DNA of 7,042 bases from Xenococcus sp039190385 (lineage in GTDB: Bacteria; Cyanobacteriota; Cyanobacteriia; Cyanobacteriales; Xenococcaceae), in contig JBCCYD010000330.1 in NCBI GenBank assembly GCA_039190385.1, positions 1 to 7,042 of the forward strand, given 5' to 3'. The notes below the pieces were generated by a model. The model was not told the DNA's origin. It saw only the letters and a list, made by a program, of their open reading frames with translations, and did no database searches. A program made the position numbers and the translations under genes. Below are positions 1 through 5,606 of this stretch, one piece after another (within the stretch, counting starts at the first letter, position 1; the number at the start of each line of letters is the position of its first letter).

Positions 1-1
1 A

Positions 2-199
2 AATATTACCGCTTATCTGAGAAAACATGTTGTCCAAGTCGAATTGGTATTGGTAACATCATTAATTGCCGTCGCCCGCAAGATTATTATTTTCGATTCG
101 GCAAAAAAAGGTAGTGACGATTTGCTTTCTTTAGGTTTTGCGATTCTCTGTCTTTCTATTGGCTATCTTCTAGTCAGACTAATAAGACCTAAACAGTAA
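2..199 (+). CDS. PsiE-family (phosphate-starvation-inducible) membrane protein, 3' part only
   Basis: The window opens inside this gene; reading frame 2 is open from the first base to a TAA at 197-199 and gives the last 65 residues. Two hydrophobic stretches are visible: about residues 12-30 of the fragment (VELVLVTSLIAVARKIII) and about 41-60 (LLSLGFAILCLSIGYLLVRL), separated by a short charged loop (FDSAKKGSDD). The HVVQVELVLVTSLIAVARK segment, with its polar helix ending in A-R-K, resembles the end of the PsiE family, small polytopic inner-membrane proteins named from a phosphate-starvation gene of E. coli; their molecular function is not established. The N-terminal part and promoter lie outside the window, so neither full length nor regulation can be judged. 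It converges on the cupin gene with 63 bp between the stops. The assignment is from recognition of the C-terminal half only. Confidence 0.72.
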   Translation, partial: NITAYLRKHVVQVELVLVTSLIAVARKIIIFDSAKKGSDDLLSLGFAILCLSIGYLLVRLIRPKQ

Positions 200-204
200 T
201 TAGT

Positions 205-228
205 TTATTTTGATGTTCAATCAAATAA
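205..228. terminator. AT-rich hairpin between convergent genes, weak terminator candidate
   Basis: TTATTTTGAT (205-214) and ATCAAATAA (220-228) can pair as 9 base pairs with one bulged T around the loop GTTCA. It sits 6 bp after the PsiE stop, in the gap between two convergent genes, where a terminator is expected. The stem has a single G-C pair and no clean T run follows, so it may be only AT-rich sequence. Confidence 0.25.
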
Positions 229-234
229 TAATTC

Positions 235-258
235 CTGAGCTTTTAATTTCTGAGCTTT
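235..258. repeat. Short direct repeat, CTGAGCTTT twice
   Basis: CTGAGCTTT occurs at 235-243 and again at 250-258, a 15-bp period, just after the cupin stop codon (263-265 on the minus strand). The surrounding bases are similar (TTCCTGAGCTTT and TTTCTGAGCTTT). No function can be assigned; it may be a replication-slippage duplication. Confidence 0.5.
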
Positions 259-262
259 GAAC

Positions 263-652
263 TTAATTATCTTCAGAAAAACGGATAATATCATCATCTC
301 CCAAATACTCACCATTTTGGACTTCAATCATCACTAAAGGAATCACTCCAGGATTTTCTACACGATGAGGTGTGTTCATTGGCACATAGGTTGACTGATT
401 CTGCATCAACAATGTTGCCTCACCATCGCAAATAACTTTTGCCGTACCCGAAACAACAATCCAATGCTCGCTACGATGATAGTGCATCTGAGTACTAATG
501 TGATTGCCTGGATTGACTTCGATTCTATTAATACAATAGTAAGAACCTTTTTCTAACAAGGTAACTTTTCCCCAAGGTGGAGTCCGAGTGATCTCACCTT
601 CTGGTTTTGCTGAGTTATTTTGTAACTTTGAAGAGTTTTTAGAATTACCCAT
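263..652 (-). CDS. Stand-alone cupin, type II mannose-6-phosphate isomerase-like
   Basis: A 129-residue single-domain cupin. Cupin motif 1 is clear at 55-69 (QMHYHRSEHWIVVSG), with likely metal ligands H57, H59 and E62. Motif 2 is at 91-102 (PMNTPHRVENPG) with H96, followed by VMIEVQNGEYLGDDDIIRF at 107-125. These strings closely match the C-terminal isomerase domain of bifunctional mannose-1-phosphate guanylyltransferase/mannose-6-phosphate isomerases (ManC/AlgA type), which interconvert fructose-6-phosphate and mannose-6-phosphate for GDP-mannose and surface polysaccharide synthesis. The nucleotidyltransferase half is absent, so this is only the cupin domain behind about 25 polar residues; isomerase activity is an inference and another sugar-phosphate role is possible. 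It lies 63 bp downstream of the FHA gene on the same strand and may be co-transcribed. No strong ribosome binding site precedes the ATG; another ATG 8 nt upstream is out of frame. Soluble, cytoplasmic. Confidence 0.85.
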   Translation of the reverse strand: MGNSKNSSKLQNNSAKPEGEITRTPPWGKVTLLEKGSYYCINRIEVNPGNHISTQMHYHRSEHWIVVSGTAKVICDGEATLLMQNQSTYVPMNTPHRVENPGVIPLVMIEVQNGEYLGDDDIIRFSEDN

Positions 653-715
653 AATGACATTACCAATATAAGAATAGTAAACAATTACAGTTTAATATAT
701 CTTTGCTGCTAGTTT

Positions 716-1246
716 TCATTCACGATAAAGCATTGTTTCTTCTTGATTATCATTAAGAACCATAGTTTCTTTATAATTTTTCTCGTTGCTTGAGTGGTAA
801 TGAGTTTTGTTATTATCGCAATAATTCAAGAAATCATTAGTATCTGTACTATAGGTAATATAGTTATAGGTGATTTTTATCTCTGATCCTATAGTTATCG
901 TGTCGCCTGATTGTAAACGATGTAGAGATTTTCTTTTGCCGTTAATTAAGATGCCATTCCGACTTCTTTGTCTTTTTCCCTTGCCATCAATTATCCAATA
1001 AGAATAATCATACTGATCTGAATCCATCAAGTACTTGAACCAAGCGATCGTGGCGTGATGGCGGGAGACCATAGTACCGCTCAATACCAAGGCACTTTGA
1101 GGATGACGACCAACAGAAAAGACTGACTTATTTAAGGCTACTGCTCGCCGAGAGTCCTGAGATTCGACAATCAAGATATGTTTGCCCTTAATTAAATCAG
1201 CTTTATTAAATTTGACCAGAGTTAGTTTAGATTTTTTATCAGCCAT
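716..1246 (-). CDS. FHA-domain (phosphothreonine-binding) protein
   Basis: A 176-residue protein with one forkhead-associated domain at about residues 23-130. The phosphopeptide-binding signature is complete: GR at 46-47 opening GRHPQSALVL, SRHHA at 61-65 (the key S and H), and NG pairs at 97-98 and 102-103 (RSRNGILING). FHA domains bind phosphothreonine peptides and act as adaptors in Ser/Thr kinase signalling. There is no transmembrane segment, signal peptide or second catalytic domain. The tail after about 135 is polar, rich in N, D, H, Y and T, and carries two similar acidic-threonine motifs, KETMVL (159-164) and EETMLY (169-174). The partner protein is unknown; the downstream cupin may share its transcript. 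The ATG at 1246 has no clear Shine-Dalgarno, but the residues following it lead straight into the domain. A 20-bp tandem repeat lies 28 bp upstream. Domain call is firm, cellular role unknown. Confidence 0.92.
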   Translation of the reverse strand: MADKKSKLTLVKFNKADLIKGKHILIVESQDSRRAVALNKSVFSVGRHPQSALVLSGTMVSRHHATIAWFKYLMDSDQYDYSYWIIDGKGKRQRSRNGILINGKRKSLHRLQSGDTITIGSEIKITYNYITYSTDTNDFLNYCDNNKTHYHSSNEKNYKETMVLNDNQEETMLYRE

Positions 1247-1273
1247 ATTCTTGAGCTATATTCTCGAGTCACT

Positions 1274-1333
1274 TTATCTATATAGCTTCTGTCTGATCAA
1301 CATAACTTGCGTATGATCAACATAGCTTGTAAG
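1274..1333. repeat. Three tandem 20-bp units upstream of the FHA gene
   Basis: TGATCAACATAACTTGCGTA (1294-1313) is followed directly by TGATCAACATAGCTTGTAAG (1314-1333), identical at 15 of 20 positions, with the first 15 bases differing only once. A degenerate third copy in the same phase, TTATCTATATAGCTTCTGTC (1274-1293), matches the 1314-1333 copy at 13 of 20. Each good copy begins with the palindrome TGATCA. The array lies 28-87 bp upstream of the FHA start and about 180 bp upstream of gloA. On the minus strand the degenerate copy includes a TATATAGATA stretch that could be the FHA -10 region, which would put the two good copies just upstream of it. Two-turn spacing would suit an activator or repressor binding on one helix face; that role is inference. 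Confidence 0.7.
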
Positions 1334-1421
1334 TCAAAATATTGAATTGATTTTATTGCAATAATTGCGCTCTTCTATTCTAGTGAAACAAATCATCATA
1401 GCTCTGGCATCAGTAGAAATA

Positions 1422-1451
1422 TTGATAAAATAATTGTCGTCATATTTTAAT
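1422..1451 (+). promoter_or_regulatory. Possible gloA promoter
   Basis: TTGATA (1422-1427) and TTTAAT (1446-1451) are separated by 18 bp, similar to a sigma-70-type -35/-10 pair, and lie about 65 bp before the gloA start. The region is very AT-rich and a second weak pair (TTGCGA at 1464-1469 with TAGAAG at 1487-1492) is also possible, so the choice is uncertain. Confidence 0.3.
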
Positions 1452-1516
1452 ATCTGCTAAATATTGCGATTTAAATAAAATTTGAATAGAAGAATTAAGA
1501 GTTGAGGAACTGAGTC

Positions 1517-1903
1517 ATGAGAATGTTACATACAATGTTACGAGTGGGTAACTTAGAAAAATCGCTGAAGTTTTATTGTGATGTTTTGGGAATGAAACTT
1601 CTTAGACAAAAAGATTATCCTGGTGGAGAATTTACGTTAGCCTTTGTCGGTTATGGCGAAGAGAAAGACAATACGGTAATTGAGCTAACTTATAACTGGG
1701 GTGTAGATAAATATGAAATAGGTAATGCCTATGGACATATTGCCTTGGGAGTTGACGATATTTATGGCACTTGTGACGCTATAAAAAGCCTTGGGGGGAA
1801 AATCTCTAGAGAACCAGGGCCAATGAAACATGGAACAACCGTGATTGCGTTTGTCGAAGATCCTGATGGTTATAAGGTTGAACTGATTCAACTAAAATCT
1901 TAG
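1517..1903 (+). CDS. gloA: Lactoylglutathione lyase (glyoxalase I)
   Basis: Glyoxalase I converts the hemithioacetal of methylglyoxal and glutathione to S-lactoylglutathione, the first step of methylglyoxal detoxification in the cytoplasm; glyoxalase II completes it. The 128-residue protein is a vicinal-oxygen-chelate fold made of two beta-alpha-beta-beta-beta modules (about 1-65 and 70-128). It opens MRMLHTMLRVGNLEKSLKFY, almost the textbook GloA start. The four metal ligands known from the E. coli enzyme fall at the same positions: H5, E56 (VIELTYNWG), H74 (YGHIALGV) and E122 (YKVELIQ). The short length and lack of eukaryotic-type inserts point to the Ni/Co-dependent bacterial class. The start is supported by GAGGAA at 1504-1509, 7 nt before the ATG. 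It converges on msrA with a hairpin between them. An intact and probably active enzyme. Confidence 0.96.
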   Translation: MRMLHTMLRVGNLEKSLKFYCDVLGMKLLRQKDYPGGEFTLAFVGYGEEKDNTVIELTYNWGVDKYEIGNAYGHIALGVDDIYGTCDAIKSLGGKISREPGPMKHGTTVIAFVEDPDGYKVELIQLKS

Positions 1904-1922
1904 AATTTTTTTCTTATCTAAC

Positions 1923-1972
1923 GGCAGGAGAAGGGAATGAGTATTAATCTTTACTTCCCCTCTGCCTTCTTT
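1923..1972 (+). terminator. Hairpin terminator between gloA and msrA
   Basis: GGCAG (1923-1927) pairs with CTGCC (1962-1966), and the inner GGGAA (1933-1937) with TTCCC (1955-1959), around a loop of about 17 nt. The register AGAAGG (1929-1934) with CCTTCT (1965-1970) is an alternative. TTCTTT follows on the plus strand. The element starts 20 bp after the gloA stop and ends 7 bp before the msrA stop, so it probably ends gloA transcription. The T tract is short and the stem has interior loops, so efficiency is uncertain; there is no T run on the minus-strand side. Confidence 0.5.
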
Positions 1973-1978
1973 AAGCGT

Positions 1979-2626
1979 CTAATTCTCAGTGTTGTAACAA
2001 ACTCCGACACCGCCTAAACCGCAATAGCCATTAGGGTTTTTGCCTAAATATTGTTGATGATAGTCTTCGGCATAATAAAACTCTGGAGCATCCAAAATTT
2101 CGGTTGTAATTTTTTGGTACCCAGCTTTATTAAGTTCTTGCTGATAAGCTTCTTGTGACGCGATCGCCTGTTGTTTTTGTTCCTCAGTATAGGTATAGAT
2201 TCCTGAACGATATTGAGTTCCCCGATCATTTCCCTGGCGCATTCCCTGAGTGGGATTATGACTTTCCCAGAATACTTTCAATAAATCTTGATAGCTAATC
2301 TTTTCCGGGTCATAGACCACTAACACAACCTCATTATGTCCTGTCATTCCCGAACAGACTTCCCGATAGGTAGGATTAGGAGTCGAGCCTGCTGCATAAC
2401 CAACGGCCGTTGTATAAACGCCTTTCTGTTGCCAGAATTTGCTCTCAGCACCCCAAAAGCAACCTAAGCCAAATATTGCCATTTCCATGCCCTCAGTAAA
2501 AGGGCCTTTGAGCGGATTGCCATTGATAAAATGTTTTTCGGGAACTTTCATCTGTTGCTCTCTTCCTGGGAGAGTTTCCTCGGGACTCGGGATCGTTAAT
2601 TTTTTACCTAATCCAAATATTGCCAT
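1979..2626 (-). CDS. msrA: Peptide methionine-S-sulfoxide reductase
   Basis: MsrA reduces the S-epimer of methionine sulfoxide in proteins and free methionine, using thioredoxin, and so repairs oxidative damage. The 215-residue protein has the catalytic motif GCFWG at 55-59 with nucleophile C56, then GYAAG (76-80), YREVCSGMTGHNEVV (87-101), the loop NDRGTQYRS (133-141) and AEDYHQQY (186-193). The C-terminal GYCGLGGVGVCYN (200-212) supplies C202 and C210, the two recycling cysteines; spacing from C56 matches the E. coli enzyme (212 residues) within one residue. The N-terminal segment, including the LPGR motif at 19-22, resembles the E. coli start, which supports the ATG at 2626 over internal Met26, Met47 or Met49. 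No signal peptide is visible, so it is cytoplasmic. No clear Shine-Dalgarno. It diverges from pyrR across 132 bp. Residues 1-7 (MAIFGLG) recur exactly at 49-55. Confidence 0.96.
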   Translation of the reverse strand: MAIFGLGKKLTIPSPEETLPGREQQMKVPEKHFINGNPLKGPFTEGMEMAIFGLGCFWGAESKFWQQKGVYTTAVGYAAGSTPNPTYREVCSGMTGHNEVVLVVYDPEKISYQDLLKVFWESHNPTQGMRQGNDRGTQYRSGIYTYTEEQKQQAIASQEAYQQELNKAGYQKITTEILDAPEFYYAEDYHQQYLGKNPNGYCGLGGVGVCYNTEN

Positions 2627-2758
2627 GATTTATATTAAGTTTTGTTTACTATCTTCTAATGTAGCGTAAACGACTAAGATTCTTGCGTTCTTGAAATTGA
2701 AAATTGTGAGTAGAATATAGGTTTCGAGAAAACTTTGCCCTATTTAGTTTGATAAACA

Positions 2759-3319
2759 ATGCCAGCTAAGGTAATTGAAATCCTGTCGTCGGAAGAAATT
2801 CGTCGTACTCTGACCCGTCTTGCCTCCGAGATCATTGAAAAATCTGGAGATTTATCCCAAGTGGTTTTGCTCGGTATTCATACCAGAGGTGTTCCCCTTG
2901 CCAACCAACTGGCAGAACAAATTAAATTATTAGAACATATTAAAATTCCTGTCGGCGCGATCGATGTTACCTTCTACCGTGATGATCTTGACCGGGTTTC
3001 GACTCGTACTCCAGCTAAAACCAAAATCCCCTTAGATCTAACGGGTAAAACTGTAATTTTAATCGATGATGTGATTTATAAAGGTCGGACTATTCGTGCT
3101 GCCTTGAATGCCGTTCTAGAATATGGCAGACCAGAAACTATTCGTCTATTAGTTTTAGTCGATCGCGGACATCGTGAACTACCAATTCATCCTGATTTTA
3201 CCGGCAAGAATTTACCAACTTCCAAAGAAGAAAAAGTTAAAGTCTATCTTCAAAGCATAGACAGCAAGGATTCTGTTGAGTTAATTCGTTCGGGAGAAAA
3301 TAATGAGGAATCACTATGA
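2759..3319 (+). CDS. pyrR: PyrR: uracil phosphoribosyltransferase / pyrimidine regulator
   Basis: PyrR is a type I phosphoribosyltransferase-fold protein. In Bacillus it binds UMP and pyr mRNA leaders to cause attenuation and has uracil phosphoribosyltransferase activity (uracil + PRPP to UMP). The 186-residue length is close to the Bacillus protein (181). The PRPP loop is VILIDDVIYKGRT at 99-111; other family segments are GIHTRGVPLA (39-48), FYRDDLDRV (72-80) and VDRGHRELPIHPDFTGKNLP (134-153). The ATG at 2759 is chosen because family similarity starts at once (AKVIEILSSEEIRRTLTRLA); no convincing Shine-Dalgarno precedes it. TTGAAA at 2691-2696 could be a -35, but no good -10 matches it. No pyr biosynthetic gene follows on this strand and no attenuator-like leader was recognised in the 132-bp gap, so the enzyme or salvage role may matter more here than RNA control. 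Its last 6 bases overlap the convergent GGDEF-EAL gene. Confidence 0.95.
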   Translation: MPAKVIEILSSEEIRRTLTRLASEIIEKSGDLSQVVLLGIHTRGVPLANQLAEQIKLLEHIKIPVGAIDVTFYRDDLDRVSTRTPAKTKIPLDLTGKTVILIDDVIYKGRTIRAALNAVLEYGRPETIRLLVLVDRGHRELPIHPDFTGKNLPTSKEEKVKVYLQSIDSKDSVELIRSGENNEESL

Positions 3320-5524
3320 ATGTCTCTGTATCGGCACATGAGATTGCACAGAATTAGCGACCAGGCACTCCGCTTGTTGCTGGTTTAAAGGTTTAGCAAA
3401 ATAGTAACCTTGTCCATATTCACAATTTAGTAATTTCAATTGATCTAATTGAAAAGAATCTTCCAAACCTTCAGCAATTACTTCCATTTCCAAGACATGG
3501 GCTAGAGTAACGATCGCCTTAACAATGGCATAATTACCCTTATTTGTTCGAATATCCCGCACAAAGGAACGATCTATTTTTAAAATATCCACAGGAAAAC
3601 GATGCAAATAGGATAAAGAAGAGTAACCCGTGCCAAAATCATCCATACTCAACTTAATGCCTCTACTTTTAATCTCCAATAGAGTTTGAGTCGCCACCTC
3701 CATATTCTCAATCAAACTACTTTCAGTGATTTCTAGTTTGAGAGACTGAGGAGATAAGCCAGTATCTTGGAGAATGCTATCAATTGTTTCTAGTAGCGAT
3801 GACTCTCTTAATTGTTTCCCGGAAAGATTAACGCTAATTTGCAGTGGGTATTTATGAGGATATAGCTCCTGCCATAATTGCATTTGGCGACAAGCCCTTT
3901 CCATAATCCAAGTTCCCAAAGCCACAATTGTTCCTGTTTCTTCTGCCACAGGAATAAATTCTACTGGAGAAACAATTCCTCTAACCGGGTGCTTCCATCT
4001 TGCCAAAGCCTCAAAACCAGAAAGCTTTCCTGTTTTTAAAGAATGAATCGGTTGATAATAGATTAAAAATTCTTCTCGTTCGATACCACGACGCATGTCC
4101 GTTTCCAATTGCAAACGAGTAATTGCTCGATCATGCAGGGAACTATTAAAGATTTCGTATCTGGCTCTGCCTTGCTCTTTCGCACTATACATAGTGAGAT
4201 CGGCATCTCTCATGATTTCATCTGGTTGCTCATAACCTTCAGAAGACAAAGCAATTCCAATACTGGCAGAGGTAAATAGTTCGTAACCTTGTAACTTAAA
4301 AGGAATAGAAAGGGCTTGATCGATTTTTTCGGCAACTGCGATCGCGTTTTTAATATTATGAATATTTTCTAACAGGATCGTAAATTCATCCCCACCCAAT
4401 CGAGCCACAGTATCTGTAAAATTAACAGTCTTCTCCAAGCGACGAGACATTTCTATGAGTAGTTGATCTCCTACTAAATGACCTGCACTATCGTTAACTA
4501 CTTTAAAACGGTCTAAATCAAGAAACAAAACAGCAAAGACATAATCTTGATTAGCCTGCGCTCTTTTTAGTTCATGATCGAGACGATCCATGAATAAAGC
4601 TCGATTGGGCAAGCCCGTCAGAGAATCATGTAAAGCATCATGGAGTAACTGTTTCTCCATATGTTTGCGCTCGGTAATATCGACAATTTGATTGTTGAAA
4701 TGTAGCGGTTGACCTTTAGAATCACGAATAATAACAACTTTTAGTAAGGCATCTACTATCTGCAGATCCCGAGAAATATATCTAGTTTCAATTTGAAAAT
4801 CCGATCCTTTATTTTCCAGGAGAGCTTCCTGTTGATTCTGATGAAGTTCCAAATCTTCAGCATAGGTAATATCGGCAAAACTCAGTTTTAATAATTCCTG
4901 TTCGTCATAGCCTAAGGCTTCACAAAGAGCTTGGTTAACTCTTTTGAATTGACCATTAAGAGCCGTAATTGCCATGCCAATCGGGGCCATTTCAAAAGTC
5001 AGGCGAAATTGTTCTTCACTTTTCCGCATCGCTAATTTAGCTAATTTGCGTTGGGTAATATCTTCGGCTATTCCCACAAAACGGCTAACTTTCCCGGATT
5101 CATCTCGAATAGGAAAGGCATTAACTGAAACCCAACGAATCGAACCATCGGGACGAACAATTCGATATTCTTCCTGAAATTCATCTCCAGTGCGAAATTG
5201 AGTTTCTAGAGTAGCGAGAGCTTTGAACGAATCTTCCGGATGAATGGCAAATAACCAGGATTGGGGATCTTCATAAAGACTTTCGCAAGTTCGTCCCCAA
5301 ACTTTTTCGTAAGCAGGACTAATATAGAGTATCTCGTCGGTTTCAGCCGAAATCATGAAAAATACTTCTCGAACATTATCCGCGATTTGACGAAACCGGG
5401 CTTCACTGGCTCTAACTTCTTCTAATTCTTGTTCGAGTTGTTGATTTTTATGTACGAGAACATCTATCTGTTCGATAAATTTCTTTCTCTCGATACGAGA
5501 ATTTTCTAACTCCTGATAAGACAT
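3314..5524 (-). CDS. PAS-PAS-GGDEF-EAL c-di-GMP signalling protein
   Basis: A 736-residue soluble protein predicted to make and/or break cyclic di-GMP under PAS sensory control. In order: a charged coiled coil (about 5-42), PAS with PAC (about 43-160, ending VGIAEDITQRK), a second PAS with PAC (about 170-287, ending QIVDITERK), GGDEF (about 295-460) and EAL (about 470-720). The GGDEF active site is intact: DLDRFKVVND at 336-345 and GGDEF at 377-381. The upstream allosteric I-site RxxD reads N368-F-T-D371, so its arginine is missing. EAL residues are also present: E505 in EALAR, N566 in SVNLSG, E598 in KLEITES, DDFGTG (628-633), K649, E685 in AEGLED and Q705 in QGYYFAKPL. Phosphodiesterase activity is therefore plausible, perhaps gated by the GGDEF domain. 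No transmembrane helix and no recognisable cofactor motif in the PAS domains. It follows the pyrC-like gene on the same strand with an 82-bp gap. AGAGGAG lies unusually far (23 nt) from the ATG. Confidence 0.95.
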   Translation of the reverse strand: MSYQELENSRIERKKFIEQIDVLVHKNQQLEQELEEVRASEARFRQIADNVREVFFMISAETDEILYISPAYEKVWGRTCESLYEDPQSWLFAIHPEDSFKALATLETQFRTGDEFQEEYRIVRPDGSIRWVSVNAFPIRDESGKVSRFVGIAEDITQRKLAKLAMRKSEEQFRLTFEMAPIGMAITALNGQFKRVNQALCEALGYDEQELLKLSFADITYAEDLELHQNQQEALLENKGSDFQIETRYISRDLQIVDALLKVVIIRDSKGQPLHFNNQIVDITERKHMEKQLLHDALHDSLTGLPNRALFMDRLDHELKRAQANQDYVFAVLFLDLDRFKVVNDSAGHLVGDQLLIEMSRRLEKTVNFTDTVARLGGDEFTILLENIHNIKNAIAVAEKIDQALSIPFKLQGYELFTSASIGIALSSEGYEQPDEIMRDADLTMYSAKEQGRARYEIFNSSLHDRAITRLQLETDMRRGIEREEFLIYYQPIHSLKTGKLSGFEALARWKHPVRGIVSPVEFIPVAEETGTIVALGTWIMERACRQMQLWQELYPHKYPLQISVNLSGKQLRESSLLETIDSILQDTGLSPQSLKLEITESSLIENMEVATQTLLEIKSRGIKLSMDDFGTGYSSLSYLHRFPVDILKIDRSFVRDIRTNKGNYAIVKAIVTLAHVLEMEVIAEGLEDSFQLDQLKLLNCEYGQGYYFAKPLNQQQAECLVANSVQSHVPIQRHS

Positions 5525-5525
5525 T

Positions 5526-5566
5526 CGGGGACTTTATCTCAAGTTTTACTCCTCTATAGTTCCCCG
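5526..5566 (-). promoter_or_regulatory. Leader hairpin with a Shine-Dalgarno-like loop before the GGDEF-EAL start
   Basis: CGGGGACT (5526-5533) and AGTTCCCCG (5558-5566) are inverted repeats, 8 pairs with one bulged T. On the minus-strand mRNA the 3' arm ends one base before the AUG at 5524. The loop holds AGAGGAGT (5548-5555), the only good Shine-Dalgarno-like sequence, but its end is 23 nt from the AUG. An in-frame TTG at 5540-5542 with better spacing runs into a TAA two codons later, so it cannot be the start. Closing the stem would bring the loop sequence nearer the AUG. A TATAGA (5553-5558) could instead be a -10 box, in which case the outer arm would not be transcribed. Confidence 0.4.
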
Positions 5567-5594
5567 ATTGATCTGCAAAATCAATCTTTTTTTT
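5566..5594 (+). terminator. Terminator-like hairpin on the plus strand, antisense to both flanking genes
   Basis: GATTGAT (5566-5572) and ATCAATC (5580-5586) form a perfect 7-bp stem around CTGCAAA, directly followed by eight T (5587-5594). This is the layout of an intrinsic terminator read on the plus strand, but both neighbouring genes run on the minus strand. On the minus strand the stem is followed by GGGGAACT, with no T run. The stem has only two G-C pairs, so strength is doubtful. Confidence 0.45.
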
Positions 5595-5606
5595 CTTACC
5601 GCCTTT

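Noticed and set aside
1358..1368. GCAATAATTGC palindrome in the FHA-gloA gap
   Set aside because: A 5-bp arm palindrome in AT-rich DNA is too short to call an operator without conservation.
1685..1891. 68-codon open frame on the minus strand inside gloA
   Set aside because: Fully contained in a well-supported gene, with no family resemblance and no ribosome binding site; a shadow frame.
2044..2229. 61-codon second minus-strand frame within msrA
   Set aside because: Covers conserved MsrA coding sequence in another frame; low-complexity basic translation with no recognisable domain.
1517..2626. gloA-msrA as a stress-response operon
   Set aside because: They lie on opposite strands and converge, with a hairpin between them, so they cannot share a transcript.
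2439..2669. 76-codon plus-strand frame over the msrA start and the msrA/pyrR gap
   Set aside because: Antisense to the conserved MsrA N-terminus and catalytic motif, and it has no recognisable product.
4974..5177. 67-codon plus-strand frame inside the GGDEF-EAL gene
   Set aside because: Antisense to the PAS/PAC coding sequence; no independent signals.
5540..5542. TTG as an upstream start for the GGDEF-EAL protein, well spaced from AGAGGAG
   Set aside because: It is in frame but a TAA stop follows after one codon, so it cannot extend the protein.
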